Assembly: GCF_901709675.1 (NCBI RefSeq)
Contig: NC_051097.1
Coordinates: 5,175,039-5,239,038, forward strand
DNA from: Syngnathus acus
Lineage: Eukaryota; Chordata; Actinopteri; Syngnathiformes; Syngnathidae
Direction of reading: 5' to 3'
Length of the DNA stretch: 64,000 bases
Every line of letters starts with the position of its first letter. The first letter of the stretch is position 1. Made by a program: the position numbers and the translations under genes. The notes beneath the pieces were generated by a model. That model was not told where the DNA came from. It did no database searches and saw nothing but the letters and a program-made list of their open reading frames with translations. This document shows positions 12,101 to 25,240 of the stretch, one piece after another.

Positions 12101-15100
12101 GGAAGATGGCCTGGTGCATCAACAGACCTCTGAACACCACTGAATCTTTGAGTATGATTCATGATTGCCCTCATGTCATTTTTCTTTATTCCGCAGCAAC
12201 CGGCGCGACGGTACAGTTGAGAGCTACAACAGCGATTAGCTTTTAGGTTCCACACACTCAAGTAGCGCTTGTGTATTTGGGGTTTATATAGGGGACGGTG
12301 GGAATTGAAGGGGTGCGGTGGAGGTCATTATAGTCCGTCAGCCGTCAGAGTGTGGGTCTCCATCTTGCTGAGTGATTGAGCGATAAGGCAGTCACAAGCC
12401 ATGCAGGCTGGTCGTACATCAAGCAAATACAAGCCACCTCCACTAGCTCCCCGCATCCCCAAGGTGATATTGACTCGGGCTTGATAAAAAAAAAAGTGAG
12501 GGTGGGCAAGAAAGAAATATTTGCGCTCAGCATGCTAACGTCACGCTTGAATTAATCAAAAGCGCATCTGAGGTTATAGCTACATTTTCGTGTGCAGCTC
12601 CTCACAAGAGATATTAGATTTCTAAGATAATTAAGATGCTTTGTTGTATCATTTTGTATCATTTCTCCTGGTCCTTATTATATGCAAAGATAAGATAAGA
12701 GCTTTTAACTCACTCAGTCGACAAACTGCAATTATTATTTTATTTTTTTGGCATCTACTTTGAAGTCAGACCACTTCTTCTTTCCTACTGTGGTCCTGTC
12801 ACTGCTTTTACTCCAGCACTGACCTCCTGCCACTCGTAACATTTTCTTTTGTTCGTTCTGGTGCCGCCAAGCCCAGCCAACAATATTGCCTTTCCTGCCA
12901 CCACCTGACCAATAAGACCCTCGAAATTGCATTTTTTTCTTTGTTTCACATGGCACCATGATTCACCCTCACTGACCAGCATGGCTCATTTACTATATTC
13001 ATGCGTTGCCTTACATTGACCGTACATGATTGAATATGCGCACATGAGCCGTGTGCACACTTTTCTGAGTGCAATGTGACTTAGCAAAGTAAAATGTTTT
13101 GCGTCCTACCTGGCAGTGAGCTTCATATAATCCAAGTGCAGTCTATCTCAAGTCTTTGTAAAGGACAGATTCTTGATTCAGCTTTTGCATTGAATTTCAT
13201 TTCATTTTCCTGGTGAACCTGAAAAAAGCAACAACAAAATCCAGTGAGCATACTTAAGTACCACACATAATTTTGTGACTCAAATCTCGTATCAGCCAAG
13301 AAAGTCAGGATGTGTGCACAAAAGTATGAATGTGTGTATGTGAGGTCCAAGCTTAATTCCAGCATGCTTGCCAATCAAATTTCTACCCATCCGGACTCTC
13401 GGAAACAGATTGAGCCAAATTCTGTCCGAGACTTTGCGGTTGTGTTTGTTCGCCCCTAATTGCCTGCTGTCAAAATGTCTTGAGTGAGATGATAGCAGGA
13501 AATAGGACAGGGCATGCGTGAACCTCATTAAGTCATCACTCAGGGCTGCAGATGTGGCGGAATGAAACAGAGTTACACAGTAAGATATTAGCTGTGTCAC
13601 TCGTGGGTTTTGATCTTGATAATAATTGTTTATTTTGACAAATAGAATTGGAAAAAAAAATCATTTGAAGAAGAGACAGGCGACAGCTCTGGTTTTAACT
13701 GGGTCATCGAGGAATGACAATATTGGCCTCACTTCACTTCGACGTCAGAGATGATTTTTTTTAAACTTATTATACGTTAAATACTTTAGCAGCGGTATTC
13801 TTTTATTTTATTTTATGTTCGCAAACAGGCTCAAAAGGGTCATCTAAATTTTTTAGGAGTTGGTTTCAGGTTTTGGTTTTACTAAGTGATACCCGGTCCA
13901 GCTACTTGTCAATCATTACACAGAGTATCCTCCCGCTTAAATAGTAATTCTTCTTCAACTTGCCTCAAAGAAATGAAAGAATTTAAAGGTGGGGAAGTTA
14001 GGTTTCACCTCATCACCCAAAAGTCCAAAGTCAGCCGTCAAATTCGACACCCCGGAGCCACAGTACCAATTTACGGAGTTGCTGTTATGGCCATGTCGGA
14101 ATGTGAAATGTGAATCGTGCAGCCTAAATGAGTCCTAGCGAGAAAATGAGATTCTTGGGGAGAGCATTAAAAATACAAAGAATATACAGCAAAGGAACCC
14201 AGAGGGTGCATATCACTGAGATGTGGGCTATACATAATGCACAAGGCTGAAGATGTCATCTCAAATATGGTAATAAGACACTGGAATGGGGGTGGGGGTA
14301 GCTAATGGATCAGCACATTAAGTACACTTCTGCGAGATGAAGCAGCATAAAATAAGAGGGTAAATTTGCTGGATTGTTAATGTCGCCAGACAGAACTATT
14401 TGAATTATACTTTCATTATTTATCAGGAATCTCTTATCTAAGTCTCAAAAGTCAGGGAGTTTAATTTACGGTAACTAATTCCATAAAGTGATGAGTAGCA
14501 CAAAAATCTAGGACTTAAGAACAAGAACTAATTTTAACACTAGGTGACTACAGTCATTGCAGCTATTTCAACCACAAGCCTGATTATGCCTCAATCAATA
14601 TTATGTTTGGATGTAATTTTGTTTATTTTTCCGAAACTATGATTGCAGTTACAGTAATTTGAACATAAAATAATCCGATTTACAGTGTTTATTTAAAATA
14701 ACATTTGTTTTTATATTATTTTATTACTATTATTGTTGTAAAAAATTAATCCAAATAATATACTTGGGTTATGAAATTATTGTTATTATTGTAATTATTA
14801 CTATAATTATTATAAGTATTAAGACTGGTGGTATGGATGTAGATGCTTTAATAATTAAAAAAATTAAAAATGAATAATTCATCATATTTCATGATGATCA
14901 TGTTTCTAAATGTTATTACGTAAATTTGCATGAGCAAAATATTACAAACGACTGCATCTTATTCAGTCGTGCTGGTGCAAATGCACAAAGTAAACTTGCA
15001 TATTTAAGAGTGACTTTATATTCGTAAAACAGACTCCAGATGCTTACGATGATTACTTTCTCCCAGAGGGAGTACAAACAGTATCACTGTTGATCATAAC

Positions 15101-15921
15101 GAGTTAAGATGGCGCTTATAACGGCCTCTGAATTAGCACGTTTGCAATTCATGCACCGCCAAATGCTAAGAAAGGATGGGCGTTTGTTAAAGCAGAGAAT
15201 CAATATGCTCTTTCGTTTCACAAATCCCTTCTCACCTTTCCTGAGCAGATGGCTTACTCGAGAGCGAGGAAGAGCACAAAAAAAGGATACCAACCAGTAA
15301 TCATATGTGCAATAAATGGTGCTGGTTATGTTCCTGTGGAGTGACGACAGATGGCGTGGTGATGGTCCTGCCTTGGAGTGTGTATGCGCAGTTTAGAGAC
15401 ACCCTCACGTTGCCCCTGATGGGGACTTGTTAAGCACGGTGGTTGTCTACACCTATCGCCAAGGCAACTATCCAAAGGAGCCATAAATCACACTGAAAGT
15501 GTCTTTCATTGACATCTCATTTTCTTAGCGTGCGGGTGCTATTGGGCGAGAGTTAAAGCTCGTTGAAAATTAGAATAAACAACGTCGACCTCGAAATTAG
15601 CTTGGCGTTTACTCCAACGATTTGTCTGCCGTTCGGGGTTTAGAATTGATCATGTGGATGATGCAAGTAGAAGCTTCAAGTGGTCTCGATTGGCTCATTT
15701 TTGATAATATAGCTTAACAAAAACCCTGTAATGAAGTCAACGTCAGTCTCTTAATGGGATTTTCAATCATTTTATTATCGTCAAACACAAGCGAGTGAAG
15801 ACGAGTGCCTCCATGTAAAAAAGTGGACAGACAAATACTATTGTAAGAATTCCAATGGTGTGCGTTGAATTTTGGAAATGGGCCTTCAGTGGGGGTTGAA
15901 ATGATCTAATCCACTTCTTAA
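9169..15921. other. Intergenic sequence, no recognised gene
   Basis: AT-rich, with an especially AT-rich ATT/TTA patch around 14680-14880. The open frames present are short and unlike known proteins. No repeat family was recognised here apart from the TG tract listed separately. Confidence 0.5.
10088..10111. repeat. (TG)n microsatellite
   Basis: About 24 bases of TG dinucleotides with one GGTG interruption, preceded by a T run. Confidence 0.8.
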
Positions 15922-15973
15922 CTCATTCACTGCCATTGACAACTATAGACGTCATATCCATTTTAACTGGGGT
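15922..15973. mobile_element. Fragment of a teleost interspersed repeat (CATTCACTGCCATTGAC type)
   Basis: The phrase AACTCATTCACTGCCATTGA followed by CTATAGACGTCA and CCATTTTAACTGGG matches a widespread fish repeat I recognise, probably a non-autonomous DNA transposon. Only about 50 bases remain. Recognition is from memory of the motif, not a search. Confidence 0.45.
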
Positions 15974-17566
15974 TAATAATGCCATCACTTTGCCATATTG
16001 TTCCAAAAAATAATGCAACTACGAGTGGCCTTTTACAAAAACTTTGTATATTCTTATGTGACACCATCCTATGTCCTCAAGAGCAACTCAATGATTTTTT
16101 TAAATTTTGACAAAAATATGTTCTCTTCTTGCTGATTCCCCCATCGAAAAATGTACAGTCCCGACATCGTATATAAAGTAGCCCGTAATTGCCAAACAAA
16201 TACAAGAGAAAGAAATCTGGCTGTCATTGTAGCCTTTATCAGAGCAGTCACACCTTCCTGGTGTGAGGGTCTAAAAATAATCTGGTCATGAAAAAAATCT
16301 GACTAAATTTTGCTGACCGAAACAGGTCCGTTCTCCAAGAGAATTTGCCTCTCTCTACCTGACAAAAAAATATGTTTGAACAATTGAAATCCAAAGCCTA
16401 TTAAAATGATAAACGTTACAGCAATTGACACAAGCTGTAATTTGTAACACCCGCACTTGTTCCTTTGTTTGAATGCAGATTCAAGTCACTTTACTGCTGG
16501 CTTTGAGTTGGATCCATATCGGGCTCATTTATAGCCGGAGGCTTCATATATGTGATATGATCATAGCGATCCTTTAAACGCTGAATGCCAGATAGGTCGA
16601 GCACATCCATTAGCTGATTGGCATCAGCAGTTTCATTCAAGACTTACAATCAGTGGTGCATTGTTGTCGCTTGGCCACCAGCTAGTAATCATCAGTCATA
16701 CCTGTAGCAATGCTAACCCTTACAAATAGAACACAGCACGCTTTAATGCCAGACAAAGGCTACCTGCCATAATTAAACAGCTTCTCTTCTGACACGTTAC
16801 ATTGTGTTGCCTGCCAGCCAGATCCGTGGCCCAAAGGAATCGTGACTCAACTTGTGTTGATCACATATGCTTCATCCGCTTCTTCTTCTTTTTTTTTTTA
16901 TGTGGATCACACGTCCAACTGTGCGCAAGCATATGGGGCTGCTTGTGTCTCAGATTGTGTGAAGTCTGCATTCATTGTTTGTGATTTCCTGATTCAAATG
17001 AAAATCTATCAGAGCAGAGTACAGAAAGGATAAACATCTAATAAGTATTTAATAAAAAAACTTCCGCTCATATAAACTAGACTTCACTGGATGAATTTAC
17101 ACAATTTCTGATTGGAATGCCTTTCCTCCTCGTTGTTGTCTAAACTCCGTAGGCATGTCGATCAGCCGGGCTGTTACAGCCAGCCGGATTTAGTATGTTC
17201 AACACTATGACCTTTCTTTGACCTTCTATAAATGCATTTGAAAGGATGTCTATGTATTCAGGAAATGAGATACTTGAGAGAGAATTCAGCCAATAATATG
17301 CATATGTGCCCTAATTGTGTATAGGACTGAGCGCATGATGACTTGACAGGTTGCTACTACAGATCTATTTCTGATAAAGGTGCATATCTGCTGATTACAG
17401 ATGAACAGTCAGCCATTATGTTCTTTAATTATTGAAGTAACTGTGCATAGAATATGACTTTCTTCTTCTGCCTGCATTATTTGCATTAACAGCACACTTG
17501 GGAGCCCCATTATCATCAGATGCTCTTGTTACGCTCATAAGGAGATTGGAGTCAATCGGACAGAGC

Positions 17567-17734
17567 TGACAGATGGGAAAGAAGCCGGACAACGTACACT
17601 GGGGCTTATCTGACAGGGGCCACCATTAAGGCAAGTGACCGACTGACAGACTGTGTCATGCAGGCTGACACACACACACAGAGTCAGTCGAGCAGGAGAC
17701 AAAATGCTCTGACAGACTCAACATGGACTGACAA
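17567..17734. promoter_or_regulatory. Cluster of TGACAG (TALE homeodomain-like) motifs
   Basis: TGACAG occurs at 17567, 17611, 17644 and 17710, with a related TGACAA at 17729. TGACAG is the core bound by MEIS/PREP/TGIF proteins. The block also has more GC than its surroundings. A regulatory role is inference only. Confidence 0.25.
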
Positions 17735-17919
17735 ATGGACGAGGAATGCCCCGACTAGAAGTTTTACTTAACTTATGGACCAAACTTAAATTGCTTGGAG
17801 GGTGTCAATGTGATATGCAGATATGAGCAAAGCTGTAATGTTTGATATTTCCACGTGTTGCCACAGTCAACTTGAAAAAGTAATTTAGTTACTTCATTGA
17901 GTACTTGACTTACTTAAAG

Positions 17920-18249
17920 TACCGTATTTTCCGCACTATAAGGCGCACCGGATTATAAGGCGCACCTTCAATGAATGGCCCATTTTAAAACTTTGTCCAT
18001 ATATAAGGCGCACCGGATTATAAGGTGCACCTTCAATGAATGGCCCATTTTAAAACTTTGTCCATATATAAGACATATATATGTCTTATATATGGACAAA
18101 GTTTGGCCCGCGGGCCAGACTTTGGACACGCCTGCTGTAGTGGCTCAATATTGGTCCATATATAAGGCGCACCTGATTATAAGGCGCACTGTCGGCTTTG
18201 AGAAAATTGGAGGTTTTTAGGTGCACTTTATAGTGCAGAAAATACGGTA
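17920..18249. mobile_element. TA-flanked non-autonomous DNA transposon (CCGTATTTTCC family), short form
   Basis: Terminal inverted repeats begin CCGTATTTTCCGCACTATA and end TATAGTGC..AAAATACGG, each flanked by TA as expected for Tc1/mariner- or pogo-type insertion. Inside, a roughly 64-bp unit with GGCGCACCGGATTATAAGG and ATGGCCCATTTTAAAACTTT is repeated. The internal GGCCCGCGGGCC segment resembles a different fish repeat. No transposase is encoded. It is a close relative of the copy at 47208-47518. Confidence 0.8.
18053..18104. repeat. Perfect 52-bp palindrome inside the transposon
   Basis: Bases 18053-18078 are the exact reverse complement of 18079-18104, with no spacer; the centre is ACATATATATGT. 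The related element at 47208 has the left arm up to about the centre but lacks the right arm. The palindrome therefore arose after the copies diverged, or was lost from the other copy. Confidence 0.95.
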
Positions 18250-19689
18250 CCCAAATTTGATCACACGATTGAATAGTTATACAATTTTGGTGGGATTTCT
18301 GACTGGAGATAATGTATTAGTTGATTAAAAAAAATAAACTTACATACATAGATTGACTTAATCGTGCATTATCATGCATTCCTTGCTTATTATTATGAAC
18401 ATCTATGACTCCAAAATAACCAAAACCCCAAAAGTTTGCAAAAATATTCACTCATTCAAAGGCGAGGACGTTTTAAAAGACTTGTTCTTTACAAATCCAC
18501 AAGATCAAGAAAAGGCCACGACAAGCAAAGAGAAGCAAGTATAACCTTTGTTTTGAAATGTAGAAACAGCAATACAAATGCTTGGTCACCCCAAGTTTTC
18601 AGCTCTGACCTTGGAGGAGGCAGAAGTGTTTTTCCTCTAAGGACATGCAAAGAATAATAAACTAGTTGCTGTGGAGGATGGAAGGGGCATAGCCTACGCT
18701 TGTGACGTATTACTGCAATGCAGACGGAAGCTATGCTCCTATGAGTTATAGTCACTCAGACAACAAAGAAAAGCAAAACCTACGGTTAAGGTTGAGTCAT
18801 AGAAACATTTTATAATTGAATGTGTAATAGCAGTCTAGTGAAATACAGTAATTATTTTAAGTACAGCATTTAACAAAGTTAAATTGTGGCTAGAATATTG
18901 TAATCCAAGTTATTCATATTATACTTCTCATGTCAACACACATCTTTGTTACCTGATTGCCTTGAATTCATGAAATCTGACATTTCAAATGAAACTATAA
19001 GGCCCAGGGAGCTGAAGCAGGGAAAATGATGACTCAGGGACATCGACTAGTGGTAAAACAGAGAAGAGATTAGGAGATAATAGGAGAATTGTCTGTAGTT
19101 CAGGTTGTCATTGAATCCTTCCACTGTGGGTCAGCTTCTTGGGGCATCGACTTAATCAGTAATGACGACACAAAGCAGAAGGCTGGGCTGCTTCCAGACG
19201 AAAGCACTTGTCAAATTACCCGCAGAGCATCGATTCGCAATCGATTCACAGTCCGGCTGAGATAGGAGAGTGGTGACGAATGGCATTCTTTTATACAGGT
19301 AAAGGCAGTAGCCACTTCTTTGGTAAGAAGATCAAGAGGCTGTTAGAGACATGTGCTTTTGGGAAAATTTGATATTTATAAATATTCGAGGGCCAATCCT
19401 AATCTCAATTCGAATTAATGTATTCATTTAAAACAATTAATCGTATTGTTTTAATACAGTGCTTCTGCTTCTGTCGCAATTTGGGAGAATTTATTTTTTT
19501 TGTCCGTTCAGACACCTGGGCGGTATTTTTTTTGTACAAATTAATGACTGAATTGGTTTAAATTACATTACCATTTCAAAATAACATTAACAGTATTGCA
19601 TCAACATTGACAAAAATATATCTGCGGTGTCCTTTTTAAATGTCAATGTCGTTAAGTGTGCGACACTGAAGATGCAAATTGCGACTCGT
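18250..19689. other. Intergenic sequence, nothing recognised
   Basis: AT-rich sequence with short frames only (70-90 codons) and no known protein or repeat that I can name. Confidence 0.5.
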
Positions 19690-20110
19690 GCTCGCTGTTA
19701 CGTCATCTCAAGTATACCTCAAAGATAGACATCTTAAGTACACATCCAAACAAGTACACATCATAACAAGTACGCTTTTTCCGCTATATCCTCTCAAGAG
19801 CAGATCTTCAAAAATACATATCTAAAGAAGACCATGCTCTGAAGCACATTTTCTTGCAACAACAGATATTTTGGGCTACATCCTCTCAAGTACACTTAAG
19901 AAGACATGTGAAGTACACCTCTTCACAAAGTTGCAAATACAAGTCTGAAGAAAAATGCATTTTCATAACTGGATATGAAAGGCTCAAGTACACACTATTC
20001 TTCAGATGTCTTTGTGACACAACTCAAATGACACATCTTTAGAAGGACACATTCTCAAAGATTTCTTCATAATGATACCTAATAGGCCACATCCTTTCAA
20101 ATTTGGTCTC
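19690..20110. repeat. Degenerate tandem array with AAGTACAC/CATCCTCTCAAG units
   Basis: About 420 bases repeatedly use the phrases TCAAGTACAC, CATCTTTAGAAG, ACATCCTCTCAAGTACA, AAGTACACAT and ACATCCTTTCAA at irregular 15-25 base spacing. It looks like an old, diverged minisatellite. No frame stays open through it beyond about 60 codons. Confidence 0.5.
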
Positions 20111-20933
20111 AATTGTTTGTATCTGAACTGCCTCCCACACTCATAGATCCTTATTTGAGGATGAATCAAAGTTTCTGATGAGGTCAAGGCAGCATAGGGG
20201 CCACACCATGGGTTTCTCCCTTTCACTGAATAAGTTCATCAGGAAGTGAAGTGCTCATTACACTGAGCTCACCTTTCCTCCTTGTAAACAGCTATGTCCT
20301 TCTGCTGTGATCATTGTTCTACTTTATGCCGTGGCTTGTGGATTGCGTTACAAAGCATATAATTATACTTCTCTTGAATTATGAGCCCGCGCAGAGTCGT
20401 AAAGCATGCACCTGCCGAGTAAGTAGACACGCTAAATCATTTGTGCAAATAGAAACTGCTGTGCATTCTACTGCAATAAGTTGAAGAAGAAGCTGCCCGG
20501 ATTGGGGGGAGTAGGTGTCGTCATTTTGAAAGGCTTTGCCATCCTCATCATCACCTCAGAGGGAAATGATTTTTGTCAGCGTGACAGCATATCACCTCCG
20601 CTCGCAGTTCAACGGAATAATAATGTCATATTGTTATGGCATGCTGGCGTTATTATGACCTTGGTCAATTTACTACATGAACATTGATTTGAGAAATGAA
20701 AAACAAAACCAAATACATACCAATACTATATATAGTACCTACACATGAACTTTAAACCACTGTCTAAACATTATTTTAAAAATATTACACACATATTGTT
20801 ATATATGTATATTTATATAATAATTTAATATCATATAAAGCCTGTATCATAAAAATAATAATAATAATAATAATGCAATTTCCTGGCACTCTGTACTACT
20901 TCAAAATTAGAATCACGTACTGTATGTGTGTAT

Positions 20934-20964
<31 letters not shown>

Positions 20965-23900
20965 GGGGGGGGTTAGGGGGCGTCAACACAAATCAACTGT
21001 AAAATTGTCAACATTTAAAGGAGAAGTCAATTATAAATTAGAAATCATCTCCAGAATACACATATAAAGGTTCTATTTAGGGTAAATGAATGAAATGTAG
21101 GCGAGTATTTTGGTAAACACAAAGACATGACAGAAAAACAAAGACAGAGACAGAAAGATTAATCATCTGAATGCGCAAAAGATGCGCGGAAACCATGGTT
21201 ACGTCTAAAAATTTCATGCCATACATGTCAATCACTCAGTAAAATGAAAATGAAACCAGTGCATATTCTGAGCACAATATGCAGCATCTTTATTAAAGTG
21301 TAAATCAGGTTGTCACAGGTGGGTGTTGGGAAACAGGATGTATGCATACCCGGCAGCTATCATGGGAAATGGAATTTGAAGGAAAATATAAACAAATAAA
21401 TAAGAATCTGGTATATTAACACGGTTCTGAAAACGCATGCAGAATAGATAGAACAGGCAGACTATTTAAACACACCTGCATATTGACTGCCATAAACAAC
21501 ACGGGTGACTATGAAATTTTAATCCATTTTATCCATTATGTATCCCTAAATGTTAATGTAAAAAAAAAAAGTCTTTATTTATACAGTGCTATGTATATAC
21601 AACAATTAAAATGTTGAGCACATTAGGTTTTGTAGCTATATATTTTGCTAGTTTTAACTCAAATTTGCTTCAAAATACAGTGACCTCAGGGCAAAGTTTG
21701 CATCTCAATTCCATATCGGTGAAATTGATACATAACGCTATAATATAAAATAGGTTTAGGTTTGCTGCTATGTAGAGACTTCAAGTACACAAAATTCATT
21801 ATTATTACATTGGATGGTATTTATACTATTCATCCTTTGTATATTAGTAAAGCCTATTATTCCCTTCAAAGTAATCCCAAGAAAAACAACTTCAGTTTCC
21901 AAAATATAAAATTCAGACCTATTCAATTGAGTGAAAATTATTATCTATAGAGGTGAAGCATTTATTGAATCGGCTGGCATTATATTGAACATAATGGAAG
22001 CGTTTTGGCCGGAACAATTACATCAGTGGCAGCCTTGATGGCCATGAGAAGCCTTTAGAGAGCAACGGTCGCAGCATCTTTTCTGTGTCAGTCGCTTCTT
22101 TTCTTCAATGTCGGTGCAAATGTGCTCCAAAGCAACAAATTTCAATTCATAAGGATCCCAAGGACCGGGGCAAATATAAAAGCAATAAAAGATATCCAGG
22201 AGATAGGTCCTATCTCCAGTCATCACAGTGCAAAGCATGCATCAGGCTTTTGTCCTTGAGACATTTTCCTCTCGCTGTGCGTCCTCCTTCTAATACTTAC
22301 CCCCATGATATGAAAAATGTGATTAAACTGTTCACTGCTGGGGAAAAAGGGGCAGTGATTTTCCCAGAGTCATTATTTCCGAAGCTGCCGATGGAGCGGC
22401 CACGCTATCTTTTGCCCTTACTCGTACATTATTTTATTTTATTTCCAGTACCTCATTTTAAGGGACACTTTCAAATAAGTGGATTGTAAAAAAGACACAA
22501 AAGTCCATTTGTGATTACATTCACATATCTTATGTATCATAACCCCGACGGTGGAAAAATTACTCCTAGCTAAAAATATTGATTTGACAGTGTTTGTTTG
22601 GCGTATAAACAGCCACAGTTTCACTCCTAGTGAAGAAACTTGCCGTGACCTAACATCAATTTTATAATTTGCTTATTAAAGATGTCCGAGGTTTGGAAAA
22701 ACAAGAAAGCGCTCCCATTTTTTTTTTTTTGTCCATTTGGAGCCATTATTGACTGCCCTAAAAGTTGCTAATTGACGTAACTGGGAGTAAGTTAATTGCT
22801 TTCAAGGCTAGTCTAAAAAGTGCTCTTGATCTTCATCGTGGAGCATCACCTTGCTCTTTTTTTTAATTTTCTGAGGATACAGTTAAGTGACATCGGAAGT
22901 AGACGGACAGATGGGGAGATGGATTCATGGAAAAATTGGATTAAGGTTACAGTTCACAGATTTGACAGTGGTCGAGCCAAGGGAAAGGTACAACAAAAAA
23001 ATGCTTGAAAGAAAGGATGGCTGAAGGAAGGGGCAGAAGGGGGATAATGCAAGAGCGAGAGATGAATGCGACGGTGAGGTCGGCTTCCTTGCCTGGAGCG
23101 TTTATGATGGATGGTGTGTTTTTCTCCTCCATGCTCGCTTCAGTATGTCACTGCCGGCTGGTGTTAAGGCACTACTCTGGGATGAGGCAGCGAGAATAAA
23201 AAATTAAATTGATTGATTGTAAGTGCCGTACTTTATTTACTTGCGTTACTGACTTTTAGTTTTGTAGAACACCAAACAAGTCATCTGGTTAAAAATAACA
23301 TTTATAGAAATATTGAAGGTGATTAAAAACAAAACAAAAAAATAAAAACAATTCTATGCTAATAGTAAAATATGCGAACAAGATTACTGTTCAGAGAAAC
23401 GAGGCAGACTTTTGCCAAGAAAAAATATTTAACCAAAGTCTTCAAGTGTGGTTTGTTTTCTGATAGGCTTAACTAACCAGGGCAAAGCTCTCTCAAAGAC
23501 AAAATTGTTAACAAAATGGAAAACCAATTGTTTTTGTCAAAAATCTGTTTACAGATGTATTTGCGCACTAACATGATTACATAAAATCTCTTTAAAATGC
23601 AGATTGTTGCCATTGCCGAGTTAAACAGGTCAGCAATTTTAATTTTACTTTTAATCAGAGATGGCTTCATGTGTCCTTGGTGTTGATTTAAAAACTGCCT
23701 TTACTATAATTTTTGTTTTTTTATTTCATCTATACAAGCTTGGGCAATACGCATTTTAACAAGCTTCAAAATTTACAGCTAGACTTAACCTGCTGCTCAA
23801 ACTCAGCCTTGATTCATTAATACTGTAATAATAATAAAAATAATGGAGAGTGGGAATCTGGCAGCCAATCTTCCGGTATTACCAAATATATTAGGCTACT

Positions 23901-24309
23901 ATATTAAAAATGCTTGTATGCTAACAAGATGAAGTCAAAGTTGTTAACAGTAATGACACAAACTATTTTAAATTAGTAAATTTACAGTACAGTGAATATC
24001 GCACTAGTTCTACATTTTGCTAATGCTGTTCGAGCACAAACAATTGCTCTTTGCAGTCGTGTAAAATTTTAAACATAATTGCACATGATAAAAAAAAAAC
24101 CACAAATTATTTAGGCTTTTCAAGAAGAGGCGTCATCGGCACATAAATGAAAATCTTTAAGTACTGATAAGATCTTACAGCTTTCCAAAATGCTAACCTA
24201 GGCAAAGTATTGACTGTCACTTAGGGGAAATTGAGAAATTTGCCTGTCATGTTAGCTGACGTTACAAAGTGGATTATTGTCACCCCCGAGGAGAAAATCC
24301 TATTTAAGC
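20111..24309. other. Intergenic sequence with simple repeats
   Basis: No recognisable gene. The longest frame (22085-22489, 134 codons) lacks any known domain. An AAT trinucleotide tract lies at 20854-20873. Confidence 0.5.
20923..20972. repeat. (TG)n followed by a 25-G homopolymer
   Basis: A TGTGTATGTGTG tract runs directly into 25 consecutive Gs (20948-20972), followed by TTAGGGGG. The G run could form a quadruplex and is also a likely site of assembly-length error. Confidence 0.9.
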
Positions 24310-24331
24310 CGCTATCTATTTATAGATAGCG
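24310..24331. repeat. Perfect short hairpin
   Basis: CGCTATCTA and TAGATAGCG flank a TTTA loop, so nine bases pair perfectly. A third GATAGCG follows directly. No function is assigned. Confidence 0.8.
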
Positions 24332-24963
24332 ATAGCGCAGAGGTTCAGACAATGGGGGGGGAGTCATCAATGTCAAATACACCAAGGTCATTCACAAAAG
24401 TGAGCATGTTTAATTGCAAATAACATCATGGGATCCCATCATGTAGCTTTGCAAATGTACAGCAAAGAGACCGTGATGCAGCAAAGATTGAGGTTAAGCA
24501 CAAAATGTACCAATCGTATTTATTTTGCAGTCACATGAAATGTATTCACACATATCATACAGGAAATATAATGAGGAGACGCCTAAAAAAAAAAGGATGC
24601 TGAGTTTGTATTCACGTCACCTTCACGCTGCTGCTCTTTGTTATGCATGTCATGCCCCACTCTTACTCAATTATACACCTGCCGCTTCTATTTATTCACC
24701 CGTAAGAAGGTGTCATTAATAAGCCCGGCTACCATTTTCTGACCATTTTGATTAGGACTCATACGGCACACTCATATCTTCATTAATAATTGACTACAGT
24801 CGACATTAGAACATTTACAAAGTAGAAACAGAAAGAGCGAGAAAGACTCCAAGCTTGGATAGACCTCGTCAACAACGATCTCAAGAGGATTCAGATAATT
24901 GTTGTATAATTTGAAGAAGAAAAAAAAAAAAACTCTGTAGTTTTTGCACAGTGCTAGATTTAT

Positions 24964-25240
24964 CTAGGCTGCACGATATTGTTGATATGGTTGTTGAATA
25001 TTGCGATATTTATATAATTGCGAAATGTATCATGTATCTATGAAAAAGAAATTTATGAAAGAATTATTTCTTGTCCTCCTGAAAATATAAGCAAGCTCAA
25101 TGTATTCCTAGCTAATTAACGTGAATTAACCTGAACAATGTTCAACTATTGGATGACGTTGACGTCCATCTTGTCCAGTTCAGATAAAAGCATACAATTC
25201 CAGACAAAAATATCGTGTGTTTTTGCAATATGTTTACTGC
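24964..25240. mobile_element. Probable degraded MITE of the GCTGCACGATATTG type
   Basis: It opens with GGCTGCACGATATTGTTGAT and ATTGCGATATTTATAT and closes near AAAATATCGTGTGTTTTTGC. Such CGATATTG/GCGATAT phrases mark a common teleost non-autonomous repeat. Ends and duplication are not defined, so the boundaries are approximate. Confidence 0.35.

Noticed and set aside
22085-22489. 134-codon plus-strand frame
   Set aside because: No similarity to a known family, no splice sites of note; treated as chance.
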